DNA of 7,054 nucleotides from positions 1 through 7,054 of the forward strand of contig CAZLLV010000549.1 in assembly GCA_964560325.1 (NCBI GenBank). Reading direction: 5' to 3'. Shown in pieces: positions 6,370 to 7,054 of the stretch. Below the pieces are notes generated by a model. It saw only the letters and a program-made list of their open reading frames with translations. It ran no database searches and was not told the DNA's origin. Made by a program: the position numbers and the translations under genes. Within the stretch, counting starts at the first letter, position 1. Each line of letters starts with the position of its first letter. The DNA is from CAZLLV01 sp964560325. GTDB lineage: Bacteria; Acidobacteriota; Thermoanaerobaculia; Multivoradales; DATKCC01.

Positions 6370-7054
6370 TCACATCGAGATCGAGCCCTTCCGGAAGTCG
6401 GTGCGGCCGATCTGGGCGTTGATCAACACCGGCTTGCCCTCGGCCGCCGCCTCCCGCGCCCGCCGCAGCACGTCGCCGATCTCCGCCGCATCGCGGATCT
6501 CGAAGCCGACGCCGCCGAACCCCTCGGCGGCGCGGTGGTAGGCGGTGCGCCGGAGCGTGGTCCCCACGTCGTCCCCCAGGATCTCCTCCTGCTCGCGGGC
6601 GATCTGCGTCCAGCCGGCGTCGTTGCCGATCACCGCGATGACGGAGAGCCCGTGGCGCACGAAGGTGTCGACCTCGGCCAGGCTGTAGCCGGCCGAGCCG
6701 TCGCCGTAGAGCAGCCAGACCTCCGACGCCGGCCGGCAGAGCTTGGCGCCGAGCGCGAAACCGGCGCCGACGCCGAGCGTGCCGAAGGCGCCCGGGTCGA
6801 GCCAGCACAACGGCCCGCGTGGGCGCAGGATGTACGAGGCGGTGGCGACGAAGTCGCCGCCGTCGGCGACCAGGATCGAATCCTCCGGCAGCACCGCCTC
6901 GATCTCCCGCAGCAGGTGGAGCGGATTGATCGGCGGCGCAGGCTCCGCCGCCTGCACCGCGATCTCCTCCTCGCGGGCCGCCTCCGGTCCACGAAGCTCC
7001 GCGAGCCACTCCGGCGCGCGTCCGTCGGCGCCGTCCCCGTCGCCCCGCTTCGCC
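6370..7054 (-). CDS. Thiamine-diphosphate enzyme, acetolactate-synthase superfamily, ILVBL/HACL2-like (C-terminal part, cut by right edge)
   Basis: The visible 227 residues are the C-terminal region of a ThDP-dependent enzyme; the frame stays open through the right edge, so the N-terminus is missing. The part contains PINP..L, VADGGDF (about 62-68), LDPGAFGTLGVGAGFALGAK (about 85-104) and the ThDP/Mg motif beginning GDGSAGYS (about 117) and ending with GNDAGWTQI about 27 residues later. The ending IGRTDFRKGSISM and the WLDPGAFG and DTFVRH segments recall eukaryotic ILVBL (2-hydroxyacyl-CoA lyase 2) more than anabolic acetolactate synthases such as IlvB. This subfamily call comes from memory of motifs, not a search. 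The substrate is unknown: oxalyl-CoA decarboxylase, a 2-hydroxyacyl-CoA lyase or another decarboxylase remain possible. It converges on asd with only 15 bases between stops and no clear terminator, and has no visible functional tie to ectoine. Confidence 0.85.
   Translation of the reverse strand, partial: AKRGDGDGADGRAPEWLAELRGPEAAREEEIAVQAAEPAPPINPLHLLREIEAVLPEDSILVADGGDFVATASYILRPRGPLCWLDPGAFGTLGVGAGFALGAKLCRPASEVWLLYGDGSAGYSLAEVDTFVRHGLSVIAVIGNDAGWTQIAREQEEILGDDVGTTLRRTAYHRAAEGFGGVGFEIRDAAEIGDVLRRAREAAAEGKPVLINAQIGRTDFRKGSISM

Overview
The window is very GC-rich and almost fully coding. It holds a recognisable compatible-solute locus. On the minus strand, read from position 5064 down to the left edge, the order is ectR (MarR regulator), ectA, ectB, ectC, ectD (the full ectoine and 5-hydroxyectoine pathway), then ehuB (binding lipoprotein of an ectoine/hydroxyectoine ABC importer). 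Just before the left edge there is a possible start of a further gene, which could be the importer permease. Most junctions are very tight: ectR/ectA, ectB/ectC and ectC/ectD each overlap by four bases (GTGA, GTGA, ATGA), and ectD and ehuB are four bases apart. The exception is ectA/ectB, separated by 192 bp containing three consecutive strong inverted repeats.

Divergent from ectR across a 207-bp AT-richer region is asd (aspartate-semialdehyde dehydrogenase). Its product, L-aspartate 4-semialdehyde, is the substrate that EctB transaminates to L-2,4-diaminobutyrate. EctA acetylates that compound, EctC cyclises it to ectoine and EctD hydroxylates ectoine. The locus therefore joins precursor supply, synthesis, hydroxylation, regulation and probably uptake of the same osmolyte. 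Convergent with asd, and cut by the right edge, is the C-terminal part of a thiamine-diphosphate enzyme resembling the ILVBL/HACL2 branch of the acetolactate-synthase superfamily. It has no evident link to ectoine.

The organism is a high-GC bacterium that meets osmotic stress. The MarR-type EctR is best known from Proteobacteria, but the lipobox on EhuB and the gene order do not fix the phylum, and I do not assign one. The pathway itself is well known. What deserves a second look is the arrangement: an importer binding protein placed in the biosynthetic operon, the hairpin cluster inside the operon, the regulator as first gene coupled to ectA, and the shared ectR/asd control region. I saw no tRNA, rRNA, CRISPR array or transposase.
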